A stretch of DNA of 64,000 nt, taken from assembly GCA_039621445.1 (NCBI GenBank), contig CP154954.1, positions 17,762,589 to 17,826,588 on the forward strand, in the 5' to 3' direction. Of the stretch, positions 1 to 10,670 are shown in pieces. The position numbers and the translations under genes are program-made. The stretch's first letter is position 1; each line of letters begins with the position of its first letter. Under the pieces are notes generated by a model that made no database searches, had not been told where the DNA came from, and was given only the letters and a program-made list of their open reading frames with translations. This DNA comes from Euglena gracilis. Lineage: Eukaryota; Euglenida; Euglenophyceae; Euglenales.

Positions 1-1823
1 GTGATGATGCCATTTTGCCACAGGGGAAGAGTGGTTGGGACAGAGGGGTAGTGTGAAGCCTGGTCTGGGCTAGGCATCTGTGTCACCGAAATGGTACCGT
101 AAAACAACCTTGTTTTGTTTGCATTTAATTTATTTCATTTCACTTTTTTGGTCGAAGTATTGGGCCGAAATGAACAAACGCTCTGCTGTCGCAGCTCTTG
201 TGACGGGGTCAAACCATTTGTTGCTGCCCAAAGATTTCAGAGTTTTGGGAGAAAGTGCGTTGACCTAAAGAGAATGGGATTTTTCCGCAAATTGACCCCA
301 CCAGCACCATCACTGATATTGTGGGTGAATGTCACGAGAAGCGACAATATGGTCGGGCATCCAGGCTGCTGCTCAAGGGTTCGCAGTACCCCCTGGGGGT
401 GGTCGACTGCAGCTAGTTCAAATTTGGCCAGCAGAAATCCGAGCGATTGGAATCAAAATCCGAGTGATTATTGCGGCATGTGCTGAGGTGGAAATGAGGT
501 TTTTAATGTGTTCTTTTGGCTGATTGTTCCAAAACTGGCCAAACAAATGGGCAATTCGGCCAGTTTGGGGGTGCATGATTTTTGGCGCTGTTCCCCTCCC
601 CTCCCCTAGATCAAAAATATCTTCCAGTCCTGGTCTAGCAAATGGTTATTTTTCCAGAGTCGAGCAAATGGCCAGTCAGTAGACCCCCACCAGGGTTCGA
701 TATAAGGAGGGCGTACATGGTTTAGGTGGGGGGGGGTGTCCCCCCCACCCCCCCCCCTCCTGGCCCGCAGGGGGGGGTCCGGACCACCCCCCCACCTGCA
801 AGGGGGGTCCGGACCGACCCTCGGGGGCAAAAATTGACCCCCCCCCAAAAGGGTCAATTTTTTCCCCCGGAAATTTCTGAGAACAGACATGTCCCCACCA
901 CCTTTCAACGGCAGATTCCCGCAAGTCACCATGTGATTTTACCAATTTTTTTGATTCTGCAAGATCCTCTCCCACCACGACAATCCTATTGCGTTCGGAA
1001 ACGGGGAAATGAGAAGAAAGAGGGAGACCCAGTTTGTTTTTTTTTGTGGTATTTTGTGTGTTTTTGGTTTGGCAATTGACATGAAAAATCCCCAATTTGG
1101 TTTCCACGAGATTTTTATGCCCATTTTTTTCAGTGGTCATTTTTGAATCTTTCTGATTTTAATTTGAGTTTTTCTGCTTCATTTGGTGGTCCCCCCCCCC
1201 CGCTTTCGTCCCTCTCATGACAAATTGGTAGTGTTCTGTGTTTGGGCAATGCATTTCTGGCTCTCATCTTGCATTTCCGTTCCATTCTCTGAATGGAGAA
1301 ATGGCAATTCAAAGCGAAACGCACCGCAACTCCTTTGGACCCCATTGCTGTTGCCGTCTTTCGTTATTTGACCTTTTGAAAAGTTTTCAGAGTGGGCTTT
1401 CACAGGCCCCTCCAAAGGCTCCGCTCATTGGGTACGTTGGCTCAGTGCCCACTCTGAGGGTCCAAAAATTGGCGGAAATGTCAACACTGGGGGGAGGGAT
1501 TGCACAGGAATTCCCGGCATTTTTTTTGGGTGGCGCGTGGGGGGCAGTGGCCAGAGTTCTTTCACCACCGCTGGGCCCAACCCAACCACTTTGGGCCAGC
1601 ACACCCCCAAAGACCCTCCCTGACAAGCACCTCCGTTGCTGGGCGAGGGAGGGTTTTTTTGGGGGACCAAACTCCGCAAAAAACCGACGGGTGAAGAAGA
1701 ACACCTTTCGGGGCCACCCGGCTTCCTTCTTCTCCGACTTTTATGACTTTTTTTTTAAGAGGCCGAAAACGGCCGAGCGGGGAAGTCAAAAAATACCCTT
1801 CGAACTGCCTTCGCGACCCAGAT
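1..1823. other. Unassigned left flank, no gene recognised
   Basis: I find no protein family, RNA gene or element boundary here. The open frames are short, mutually overlapping on both strands, and largely produced by homopolymer runs. About 720-870 is a G/C-run block described separately, and similar T and G runs recur around 1190 and 1510-1760. The segment may be decayed transposon or intergenic DNA. Confidence 0.5.
720..863. repeat. G/C-run block with hairpins
   Basis: Runs of 7-9 G or C alternate and pair with each other. The palindrome GGTCCGGACC lies inside opposing G and C runs near 775-790, and a partial copy follows about 25 bases later. At 829-840 and 851-862 a 12 bp arm, AAAAATTGACCC, is followed by its perfect inverted copy with a 10-base loop. 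The G runs could form quadruplexes; no function is shown. Confidence 0.75.
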
Positions 1824-1980
1824 TCGGACTCCCACGACAGAGGAAGGGGGAGGAAGGGACCAAGAGGGCGAAGCACAAGAAGATGGTGAGGTCCTGCTTT
1901 CCTTGCCGGCTGTTTTGTTCTGGTGTGTTTGTGCGTGCGCGGGGGGTGCTTCTTACTGCGCCTTTGTTGCCGGAGTTGGC
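1824..1980 (-). repeat. D1 3' inverted terminal repeat
   Basis: Bases 1881-1980 are nearly the exact reverse complement of 6262-6360; the only mismatches I see are a few bases near position 1957. The outer part, 1824-1890, is the reverse complement of 2200-2266 in the internal complementary region. This outer extension, absent from the opposite terminal repeat, is what DIRS replication models require. Confidence 0.9.
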
Positions 1981-2199
1981 GATGATGAGGCCTCGTCCGA
2001 CACCTTGGCGAAGTGGAACCGCCGTGGCCCCGCCCCCCCCCTTACGCATGGTTGTTTGGTGGGGGGCCCCCCCCTCGATGGGGATGGTTTTCTCTGTCCG
2101 GTGTGTTTCTGGGTGGGTGGTTGGGGCTGCTTGGTTGGGGGCCCCCTTTCTGGTTGGGATGTTTTTCTTTTTGCTGATTTTTTGGGTGGGGGGGTTGGG

Positions 2200-2300
2200 C
2201 TCACCATCTTCTTGTGCTTCGCCCTCTTGGTCCCTTCCTCCCCCTTCCTCTGTCGTGGGAGTCCGAGACCATTCGGGCTCCGCACTGCGAGATGGTGAGG
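2200..2300 (-). repeat. D1 internal complementary region
   Basis: Two adjoining parts are visible. Bases 2200-2266 are complementary to the outer edge of the 3' terminal repeat (1824-1890), and 2267-2300 are complementary to the outer edge of the 5' terminal repeat (6350-6383). In DIRS elements this region is thought to align the two cDNA ends so a closed circle can form before integration by the tyrosine recombinase. The match to both ends is direct sequence evidence; the role comes from the family. Confidence 0.9.
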
Positions 2301-3167
2301 TACTGTGCACCCCCCTTTGGGCCATAATTTTTTGAATTTTTGAAACGACACCAAGTCGCAAATAATGAGCTTGGAAGGCTCCAAAATTTTTCCACTGACC
2401 CAGCTGCTGGACTTCTTCCACTTGTAAACCCGCGTTTTTCCACCATAAAACCCCAGCCCCTCTGGTGCTGTGGGGTTTCCAGTGGGTGGTGTCCACCCGG
2501 TCAAGGAATTCACCCTTTCTGATGTCAAAGGTTTTTTACCATCCAAAGACCACAACAAATTATTCTTGTGCCCAACCATGTGGGCTGTCCTTTCCACATA
2601 CTCTTTCAATAAATGCCAGGGGCTGATGAGGGGGGTGTGTGGCAAAATCAAAACTTCCTCCCATCTTGGGAATTGCCACCCTTTCCTTTGCAACAAAATG
2701 AAAATTTTGTCTCCCACGAAACTGATTTTTCGCTGGGTTCTGGCTAGATCAACCCCCCTGTGGAGGGCCAAAAGCCTCCAACAGATGATGAGTCTGTTTC
2801 TGAGTTCTTTCACCGATAGGTCTGAGAGGGGTGTTGCATTGCCCATGATGTTTTCTAGGAATTCAGTGGGGTCCCAAAAGTGGGCATACTTGCAGACATT
2901 GGAATTCCATTTCCTTTTTAATGGAGACAAAAGAGGGGAAAACCTCAATGACCCAAACCCTGGGAGTAATAAAGCTGCTGCATATGCATTTCGTGCAGTG
3001 TTGAGGCTGTGAACAGCCAAATCAAGGATGGCCTCGGCCATCTTGTGGACTGTGCAGTCCTGCAGGGGCACCCCTTTGTGCAACAATTGGCCCACCAAGG
3101 CCCTGAAGGCTGAGTCATACCGTTTGACATTTCCCAGATTTTTTATGTAAGTGTCGATACTGGACAT
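2300..3167 (-). pseudogene. D1 tyrosine recombinase (frameshifted)
   Basis: The enzyme would integrate circular DIRS DNA through a phosphotyrosine link. An ATG at 3167 begins 25 bases before the end of the upstream ORF, giving the short overlap usual in DIRS. The N-terminal part runs as MSSIDTYIKNLGNV and later LLALHRGVDLARTQRK, holding a likely catalytic Arg. The C-terminal part has the H-x-x-R box (HSTRG, His near 2472) and the Tyr in GAFQAHYLRLG (near 2367). These two parts lie in different frames, with the switch between about 2475 and 2490 just before HSTRG, so one indel has broken the gene. All catalytic residues I can identify are otherwise kept. The end is set near 2300 because reading beyond it enters the internal complementary region. 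Confidence 0.85.
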
Positions 3168-6106
3168 CGAAACTTCCTGGGATTGTAATATTTGCCTGAC
3201 ACAATCAAGCAGGCCAAATTCCACCTTGGGGGGGGCATGTCCTCCCCCCAGCAGTTGGTGAACAGACCCCCCTGGGGGGGTACCAGCAAAACTTTGCTGC
3301 CTGGCTGTCTGATTGCCATTAATTGGCGCCACCATGATGTCGAAGCCCAGTGGGGTACGATTAACAGACATGTCAGGTCTGGGTTTAACATTAATCTTTG
3401 AACCCACTGAGGAATGATGCTCCAGGGGGGGTTGGCATAAACTGGGGGGAGGCCCCTCAAATCTGCCTTCAAGGCATCCACCAGCAAAGCCCCTTGGTGG
3501 GGGTATCGACAAACGAATTTGGGGAATTTTTTGTTGCTGGGGGTACAAAACATGTCCACCTCTGGGGTGATGTCCTTTCTGAAAAAGTGCAGAATTTGGT
3601 GAAAAATGTTCAGGTTTAGGGTATAATCCCCTGGGTCCCTTTGCTCCCTGGTCAGGGAGTCTGCCAATTGCTCTTTTGTGGGAACCCAAACCACCTGCAA
3701 ATTGATTTGCTTTTCTTGGCAATGATACAGCAGGGGTTTTAAAATGGAATTTAGATAGGGCTTTCTGCCTCCCCATTTTGTTAAATAACTTACAGCCACT
3801 TGGCTGTCCACATGAAGCATTATTGTTTGTTTTGGCTTTGCCAGACTTTTTACTGTCTCCACTGCTGACATCAATTCTTTTTGGTTGATGTGAAGGATGT
3901 GCAGATCCCTCCAAAAATCCTGCACTTTTTGGCCTGAATTTTTGTCCAGCCCCCCCCACTGCCAGGTGCTGCTGTCTGAAAACAGTTCCTGAGAGGCCTG
4001 GGATTGAAATGCTCTGCCCACACCTGGCTGCAAAAACGCTTTTTTTAACTCCACAATTTGATCTTTGACCCCCTGGGGAATGGTTAGGGTGTGGTCCCAA
4101 CCCCACTTTGTGTGCAAATCCACCATTTTGCAAAGTTGATCTGTCAGAATTCTGAGAAATGGCATGGAGACTAAATAGCTTCTGACTTGCCCCACAATAG
4201 AACTGAGTTTTCTGCAGCTCATCTTTTGTGCTGTGAGCACCTTGCCTAGCTCCTTTCTTAAGGATTTTAGTTTTTCCTGTGGAATTTCCAGCTGGCCTTT
4301 TTTCAAATTGATCCACTGGCCCAAATGCTTTATTTCCTGTGTTGGTTCTAGACATGATTTGGGGAGGTTTATTCTGAAACCTGCCAGTAAAAGATCTTTT
4401 TTCATTTCTGCCAAATGCTGGGCTGTTGTCTTTTTGCTGGGGGCTAACAGCAAAATATCGTCCAGGTAGATGAAAACTACCTTTCCTTCCTTCCTCCATT
4501 TCCTTTCCCAGACTCTCATGAGAGTCATAAACTTTTGTGGCAGGCTGCTTATGCCAAAGCATGCAGCTTGAAACTGCCACGTTTCCCCCCCCACCTGCAT
4601 GCACACATGTTTCTCCAGACTGCTGTGCAGTTTTAAGTGGAAGTATGCATCTTTCAGGTCTATTTTTCCACAGAACCAACCTTTTCTTAGATATGGGAAA
4701 ATGTTTCCCATATGTTCCAATCTGAATTTCTGTGGGGTAAAATGGAGATTTAACTGTCGACAATCTGATATCAGTCTTTCTTTGGTCTTTTCCCCTTCCT
4801 TTTTGGAAATGATAAAATAAGGAACAAAATGTTTTGCCTCCTCTGGGGGGATTTGTCTGGTTGCCCCTGCACATTCGTATTCTCTCAGAATTTTTTGGGC
4901 AGTCATTATTTCTTGGGGGGTCTTGAATGGAACTTTTTTGGACATTTGAGGGGGGAGGGGAAGATCTGCCATAACACCTTCCCTTATCAGGTTTAATACC
5001 TCTCTGCTGGCTCCTGCCTTTTCCCAATGAGGGATACTGGCCTGCAGGGCTCTGAAAGGGGGTACCCCTGGGTGTAATGTATCTGGGGATTCCACAGGCC
5101 CCATCACTGGGGTCCTTCCCCCTGGCTGCCCCATCACTGGGGTCAGCTCTGGCTGCCCCATCACTGGGGTCCTCTCTGGCTGCCCCATCACTGGGGTCAC
5201 CTCTGGCCCTGCCATAGGGCTGTTCAAAGACAGGCTTTCCCCCTGTTTTTGAAAAATGGGGGAAGGTCTGTGTCTGCAGTGGGGAGGTACATATACAGCT
5301 GGGGGGTGTGGGCTGATTATCTTCTGGGGGGGCCCTGGTGTAGCCATTCTTGGGCCTCCCCCCCAAGGGCTGTGGTCTTGAATGCATGGGCCTCCAATGG
5401 CCATTTGATTTTTGTTGAAATGGCCTCCATTGGCCTTGATACTTTGGCCCTGGCCTCCATTGGCCTCTTGGATATAATGGCCTCCATTGGCCTTCCCCTG
5501 AAGGGGGTGGGGCTTGCTTGGATGGTTGAAATGGCCTCCACTGGCCTTGAGGTCTTGATGCCTCCACTGGCCACCATTGGCCCCTTGATTTTGAATATAA
5601 TGGCTTTTCAGCCTGAGCTTTTGGCTTCCATAGCCTTGCAGCTGGGCTCCATGCCCTTGATGATAAAGGCTGCCATAGCCTTGATGACAAGGGTCTCCAT
5701 GCCCTTGATTCCTCCTGGGTGGGGGGTGGTGATGAGAAAAAGGGGGGGTAATCTGCCAGACCTGTCTCCCCATTTCTTTTCCTCGATTTACTGGCCACCA
5801 CTGTCCAGGGTCCATGGCCGTCGTTGAACTGTTGGAATCGAAATTTCTCTGGGAGATTGGGAGGAGGGGGGGTTGCGACGGCCACGGACTGGTGTTCTGC
5901 TGCTGCCCCGTCATCGTCTCCAGCGCCTGCTGCTCCTCCACTCTTCTCCATTCCAGGTTTCTTCCTTGAAATTCCTGATGATGTCGCTGGACGGTCTGTG
6001 TTGGTTGCACCGGCTTCAGCTGGGACTCCGTCTCTTCCAGCTTCAGCTGCCTTCTCCTGGCTTCCTTTTTGCTCTGCTGGGCCGCTGGACACCAGGTATG
6101 TGGCAT
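3143..6106 (-). CDS. D1 gag-like/RT/RNase H/methyltransferase polyprotein
   Basis: This 987-residue open frame has no internal stop. Residues 1 to about 330 are low-complexity and rich in Gly, Gln, Trp and Pro, with tandem repeats (TPVMGQPE four times), and probably take the Gag role. A DIRS-type RT follows (DLKDAYFHL, then the catalytic FIYLDDILL near 4457-4470), then RNase H (FSDSSTWQWGG, HVDSQVAVSYL). After that comes an adenine-methyltransferase-like domain with the NPPW box (VYANPPWSIIPQWV) and a final ...FTNCWGEDMPPPRW block. This order is standard for DIRS elements that carry the domain; whether it methylates DNA is unproven. The stop at 3143-3145 overlaps the recombinase ATG. Confidence 0.88.
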   Translation of the reverse strand: MPHTWCPAAQQSKKEARRRQLKLEETESQLKPVQPTQTVQRHHQEFQGRNLEWRRVEEQQALETMTGQQQNTSPWPSQPPLLPISQRNFDSNSSTTAMDPGQWWPVNRGKEMGRQVWQITPPFSHHHPPPRRNQGHGDPCHQGYGSLYHQGHGAQLQGYGSQKLRLKSHYIQNQGANGGQWRHQDLKASGGHFNHPSKPHPLQGKANGGHYIQEANGGQGQSIKANGGHFNKNQMAIGGPCIQDHSPWGGGPRMATPGPPQKIISPHPPAVYVPPHCRHRPSPIFQKQGESLSLNSPMAGPEVTPVMGQPERTPVMGQPELTPVMGQPGGRTPVMGPVESPDTLHPGVPPFRALQASIPHWEKAGASREVLNLIREGVMADLPLPPQMSKKVPFKTPQEIMTAQKILREYECAGATRQIPPEEAKHFVPYFIISKKEGEKTKERLISDCRQLNLHFTPQKFRLEHMGNIFPYLRKGWFCGKIDLKDAYFHLKLHSSLEKHVCMQVGGETWQFQAACFGISSLPQKFMTLMRVWERKWRKEGKVVFIYLDDILLLAPSKKTTAQHLAEMKKDLLLAGFRINLPKSCLEPTQEIKHLGQWINLKKGQLEIPQEKLKSLRKELGKVLTAQKMSCRKLSSIVGQVRSYLVSMPFLRILTDQLCKMVDLHTKWGWDHTLTIPQGVKDQIVELKKAFLQPGVGRAFQSQASQELFSDSSTWQWGGLDKNSGQKVQDFWRDLHILHINQKELMSAVETVKSLAKPKQTIMLHVDSQVAVSYLTKWGGRKPYLNSILKPLLYHCQEKQINLQVVWVPTKEQLADSLTREQRDPGDYTLNLNIFHQILHFFRKDITPEVDMFCTPSNKKFPKFVCRYPHQGALLVDALKADLRGLPPVYANPPWSIIPQWVQRLMLNPDLTCLLIVPHWASTSWWRQLMAIRQPGSKVLLVPPQGGLFTNCWGEDMPPPRWNLACLIVSGKYYNPRKFRCPVSTLT
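5095..5600 (-). repeat. Two minisatellites inside D1 gag-like region
   Basis: At about 5100-5210 an 18-30 base unit built on CCCCATCACTGGGGTC is repeated four times and encodes TPVMGQPE-type units. At about 5380-5590 an AT-GGCCTCCATTGGCC unit recurs about ten times with variable spacing and encodes NGGQW or similar. Both units are partly palindromic (GGCC or CCCC/GGGG arms), like other repeats in this window. Confidence 0.8.
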
Positions 6107-6261
6107 CTTTCATGGAAATCAAATTTTTCTTTCTCCGCTTTTCTATATCGTCCAGATTGCTCTTCCTCCTCTGTATTGACTGGTCGGTGTGGTTGAACGT
6201 TGTTGAACTCGTTGAGTTGAAATTCTTTCTCCTTGAGGTCGAAGGGCAGAATTAAGAATCA

Positions 6262-6383
6262 GCCAACTCCGGCAACAAAAAGCAGTAAGAAGCACCCCCC
6301 GCGCACGCACAAACACACCAGAACAAAACAGCCGGCAAGGAAAGCAGGACCTCACCATCTCGCAGTGCGGAGCCCGAATGGTC
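6262..6383 (-). repeat. D1 5' inverted terminal repeat
   Basis: This is the reverse complement of 1881-1980 over its inner 99 bases. Its outer edge, 6350-6383, pairs with 2267-2300 in the internal complementary region. It lies about 155 bases upstream of the first codon of the gag-like ORF, so it should contain the element's promoter, although no promoter motif is evident to me. Confidence 0.88.
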
Positions 6384-6437
6384 GTCTAGGGATGATCTTC
6401 TTTGGACAACGAAAACACCACAGTGACCGCAGAAATT

Positions 6438-6664
6438 ATACTCCCTCGAGGAAGCCCGCAAGGGCATAAGGGACACCTAGGGCGAAGCGCAAAGACCTTG
6501 TGAGGCCACGCCTTGCCCTGTACTCCTACCCCGGGCTCCGCAATTTGCCCTTGTGAGGCCATACGGCCATACCTTGCTCGCCGGCGGTGCGGTGTGGATC
6601 TTTTTTTGGTTTGCTGGGTTAGGCGGTCCCGCGCAGTGCCTTTTTCGCCGGAGGTGGCCGATTC
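6438..6664 (-). repeat. Fragment of a second DIRS family terminal repeat
   Basis: The stretch resembles, with substitutions, the terminal-repeat part of the tandem units (compare 7041-7190): CTCCCTCGAGG, a shared ACAC(C)GAGGGCGAAG-type core, CTCGCCGGCGGTG and a GCCGGAG(G)TGG end. It has no coding part and seems a truncated end left against D1. Confidence 0.65.
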
Positions 6665-7039
6665 CCATTTTGCCCTTCGACTGCCAAGAAAAAAGGACCT
6701 GAAAACCTTATCCACTGGAAGAAGAAGAAGTCCACTCAACTAAGTTAAAATATCGGGGGAGGCACGCTCGTGAAGAACAAAAAAGAAGAAATTGTTGAGT
6801 TTTTTTGAAAGAAGTTCAAGGAAAGATGCCATTTCAAAGAAGCACAGCGCTGGAGAACTTCAAGAGGGAGAAGCCGAAGCAGCTGGACAACCTGACGACG
6901 TGAACCGACCGTTGCGAACCGTGGCTGCTCCTTACACATCAGAAAATTCAAAATCCAAAAAAACACCCGAAGTGACAACCACGGTCCATGGCAGACAGTG
7001 GTCAGAAGACCCCGGAGGGAGCAGAAGAATCGCACTCCC

Positions 7040-8640
7040 TCGAGGCAAGCGGGCCAGGGAGGAAGGGACACCGAGGGCGAGGCACAAAGACATTGTGAGG
7101 CCATGCCTCGCTCGCCGGCGGTGTGCTGTGATTGTTTTGTGCGCTGTGTTAGGAGGTCACGCTTAGTGCCGCCTCGCCGGAGTTGGCTGCTGATGCTTCT
7201 CAGACGTGGCGACGTGCCTTCTGTCCCTTGGGGGTCCCCCACCCACCACCCCCCCCCTGGCCCGCGTCTTCTGACCGAGGGTGTTTGAACACAAATTTCC
7301 GGACATTGGCGGGGGGGGGGGGGTCGGGCTCACAATGTCTTTGTGCTTCGCCCTCGGTGTCCCTTCCTCCCTGGTCGGCTTGCCGCGAGGGAGTACGAGA
7401 CACCTCGGGCTGCGCACTTTGCCATTGTGAGGCCAGATTGTGCACTGAAATTAGGGGGGCCAGGGCATTCTCTAAAGCACCTTGGGCACCAAGTCTTTGG
7501 TAATGGGCTGTAAAAGCCTCCACCCCGTTCCACTGACCAACTTCACAAACTTCTTGGGCAGAAAGGCCCAATTCTTTGAGCAAACCAACCCCTGCTCCTC
7601 TGGTGGAGTGGGATCCCCAAACTTGGGGGGTCCCCATGTTGGGATAAAAATGTTTTTGTAATGGAAGCAACTGTATCAGCACTTATGGCTTTATAGGAGG
7701 GTTTTAACGAATTAAATGGGACCCTCAGGTTTCACAAAGAAACGTGTTGCTGCCACATAGGACATCATCAAAGGAAAGGGACTGATTTAGGGACAGTGAG
7801 GAATTTCAACAACTCTCTCCCACTTGTGGAACTTCTGGCCTTTACGCTTAATTTTGATCTAGGCAGCCCCACCCAACACACTGGTGGTTCTTTGGACCTG
7901 TGCCAAATCTGAACTTCTGTATAAACAGAGAATTATGCAGCAAAAAATGAGTTGTGTACGTAATGTACAAATATCAGTGGGCAGGGGGGACTGTGCCAGC
8001 CCCAGGAGGATTGGGAGGGGATCCCCAAAAGCACCATACTTATATAGATTTTGGTTCCAAAGCCTTTTGTAAGGGGCTAACATGCCATGGAACTTCAGAC
8101 CACCAAGGCCGAAGTTCAAAGCCAGGGATTAAAAGCATAGCACAGTATGCATTACGGACCTGTGCCTTTGAAAAATGAAAAATTTGTATTAAAGCGTCAA
8201 CCACTTGGTCAGTGGTGGCTGTAGGGGGGGGTACCCCCCTTTTCCAGAATGACCCATAGAAGCGTAAAGGCGTTTTGGTAACGCCCTATACTGGGGATTC
8301 TTCCCAGGAAATTGTTAGTGGACTTATTTTGTATTTGTTTCTCTTCCAAAATTTGCCTGAGAAAAACATGCAAAGAAAGGGCCACCTGGGGGGTGGCATT
8401 TCTTCTCCCCTGCAATTGGTGAAAATACCCTTGTAGGGGGTGATTTTCACGGAGGGGGTCCCTGGCACTTTCATTTTTATTAACTGGGGCCACCAGGTGG
8501 CTGATTCCCAGTAGGGGGTTACCATCAAATCTTTTGTCTGCAGAGAATTTTTCAATCTGGGAGGAATTTTTGAATTACTGACCAGGGGGGGGGGTTGCAT
8601 AAAGGTGCCCCAGATTGTCCAGGGGACATTGCAGTGCAGA
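7040..8640 (-). pseudogene. Tandem unit 1: DIRS methyltransferase end, recombinase, ICR
   Basis: From 8640 downward the frame reads CNVPWTIWGTF (a degraded NPPW box), then MVTPYWESATWWPQL and TNCRGEEMPPPRW, which match the methyltransferase tail of D1. Next comes recombinase sequence (FHGMLAPYKRLWNQNLYKY, LCLYRSSDLAQVQRT) that ends in TAG at about 7859. The catalytic C-terminal block GSHSTRGAGVGL and AFTAHYQRLGAQ lies at about 7500-7620 in another frame. A self-complementary pair, about 7041-7097 with 7331-7393, corresponds to the terminal repeat and internal complementary region. Confidence 0.82.
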
Positions 8641-8854
8641 TGCCATTTCAAAGAAGCACAGCGCTGGAGAACTTCAAGAGGGAGAAGCCGAAGCAGCTGG
8701 ACAACCTGACGACGTGAACCGACCGTTGCGAACCGTGGCTGCTCCTTACACATCAGAAAATTCAAATCCAAAAAAACACCCGAAGTGACAACCACGGTCC
8801 ATGGCAGACAGTGGTCAGAAGACCCCGGAGGGAGCAGAATAATCGCACTCCCTC

Positions 8855-10455
8855 GAGGCAAGCGGGCCAGGGAGGAAGGGACACCGAGGGCGAGGCACAA
8901 AGACATTGTGAGGCCATGCCTCGCTCGCCGGCGGTGTGCTGTGATTGTTTTGTGCGCTGTGTTAGGAGGTCACGCTTAGTGCCGCCTCGCCGGAGTTGGC
9001 TGCTGATGCTTCTCAGACGTGGCGACGTGCCTTCTGTCCCTTGGGGGTCCCCCACCCACCACCCCCCCCCCCTGGCCCGCGTCTTCTGACCGAGTGTGTT
9101 TGAACACAAATTTCCGGACATTGGCGGGGGGGGGGTCGGGCTCACAATGTCTTTGTGCTTCGCCCTCGGTGTCCCTTCCTCCCTGGTCGGCTTGCCGCGA
9201 GGGAGTACGAGACACCTCGGGCTGCGCACTTTGCCATTGTGAGGCCAGATTGTGCACTGAAATTAGGGGGGCCAGGGCATTCTCTAAAGCACCTTGGGCA
9301 CCAAGTCTTTGGTAATGGGCTGTAAAAGCCTCCACCCCGTTCCACTGACCAACTTCACAAACTTCTTGGGCAGAAAGGCCCAATTCTTTGAGCAAACCAA
9401 CCCCTGCTCCTCTGGTGGAGTGGGATCCCCAAACTTGGGGGGTCCCCATGTTGGGATAAAAATGTTTTTGTAATGGAAGCAACTGTATCAGCACTTATGG
9501 CTTTATAGGAGGGTTTTAACGAATTAAATGGGACCCTCAGGTTTCACAAAGAAACGTGTTGCTGCCACATAGGACATCATCAAATGAAAGGGACTGATTT
9601 AGGGACAGTGAGGAATTGCAACAACTCTCTCCCACTTGTGGAACTTCTGGCCTTTACGCTTAATTTTGATCTAGGCAGCCCCACCCAACACACTGGTTGT
9701 TCTTTGGACCTGTGCCAAATCTGAACTTCTGTATAAACAGAGAATTATGCAGCAAAAAAAGAGTTGTGTACGTAATGTACAAATATCAGTGGGCAGGGGG
9801 GACTGTGCCAGCCCCAGGAGGATTGGGAGGGGATCCCCAAAAGCACCAAACTTATATAGATTTTGGTTCCAAAGCCTTTTGTAAGGGGCTAACATGCCAT
9901 GGAACTTCAGACCACCAAGGCCGAAGTTCAAAGCCAGGGATTAAAAGCATAGCACAGTATGCATTACGGACCTGTGCCTTTGAAAAATGAAAAATTTGTA
10001 TAAAAGCGTCAACCACTTGGTCAGTGGTGGCTGTAGGGGGGGGGTACCCCCCTTTTCCAGAATGACCCATAGAAGCGTAAAGGCGTTTTGGTAACGCCCT
10101 ATACTGGGGTTTCTTCCCAGGAAATTGTTAGTGGACTTATTTTGTATTTGTTTCTCTTCCAAAATTTGCCTGAGAAAATCATGCAAAGAAAGGGCCACCT
10201 GGGGGGGTGGCATTTTCTCTCCCCTGCAATTGGTGAAAATACCCTTGTAGGGGGTGATTTTCAGGGAGGGGGTCCCTGGCACTTTCATTTTTATTAACTG
10301 GGGCCACCAGGTGGCTGATTCCCAGTAGGGGGTTACCATCAAATCTTTTGTCTGCAGAGAATTTTTCAATCTGGGAGGAATTTTTGAATTACTGACCAGG
10401 GGTGGGGGGGGTTGCATAAAGGTGCCCCAGATTGTCCAGGGGACGTTGCAGTGCA
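8855..10455 (-). pseudogene. Tandem unit 2: same DIRS fragment
   Basis: This is nearly identical to unit 1, including the TAG ending the recombinase N-terminal part (about 9671) and the separated HSTRG/HYQRLG block (about 9310-9430). Differences include scattered substitutions, such as LDLAQ-region codons and KYGAF to KFGAF, and G-run lengths near 9127 and 10040. Its junction with unit 3 is at 10456. Confidence 0.82.
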
Positions 10456-10670
10456 GATGCCATTTCAAAGAAGCACAGCGCTGGAGAACTTCAAGAGGGA
10501 GAAGCCGAAGCAGCTGGACAACCTGACGACGTGAACCGACCGTTGCGAACCGTGGCTGCTCCTTACACATCAGAAAATTCAAAATCCAAAAAAACACCCG
10601 AAGTGACAACCACGGTCCATGGCAGACAGTGGTCAGAAGACCCCGGAGGGAGCAGAAGAATTGCACTCCC

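Larger units (their letters stand above)
1824..6383 (-). mobile_element. DIRS-like tyrosine-recombinase retrotransposon D1
   Basis: Reading on the minus strand the order is 5' inverted terminal repeat (6262-6383), gag-like plus RT, RNase H and methyltransferase ORF (6106-3143), tyrosine recombinase (from 3167), internal complementary region (2200-2300) and 3' inverted terminal repeat (1824-1980). Inverted repeats, an internal region complementary to both outer ends, and a tyrosine recombinase in place of a DDE integrase define the DIRS order. Both protein lesions and structure are visible directly. The recombinase has one frameshift, so the copy is probably immobile. The element is embedded among other DIRS fragments (6438-12271). 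Confidence 0.9.

Noticed and set aside
1238-2335. Long plus-strand open frame (365 codons)
   Set aside because: It runs through the D1 terminal repeat and complementary region on the antisense side, has no domain, and is explained by G/C-run composition.
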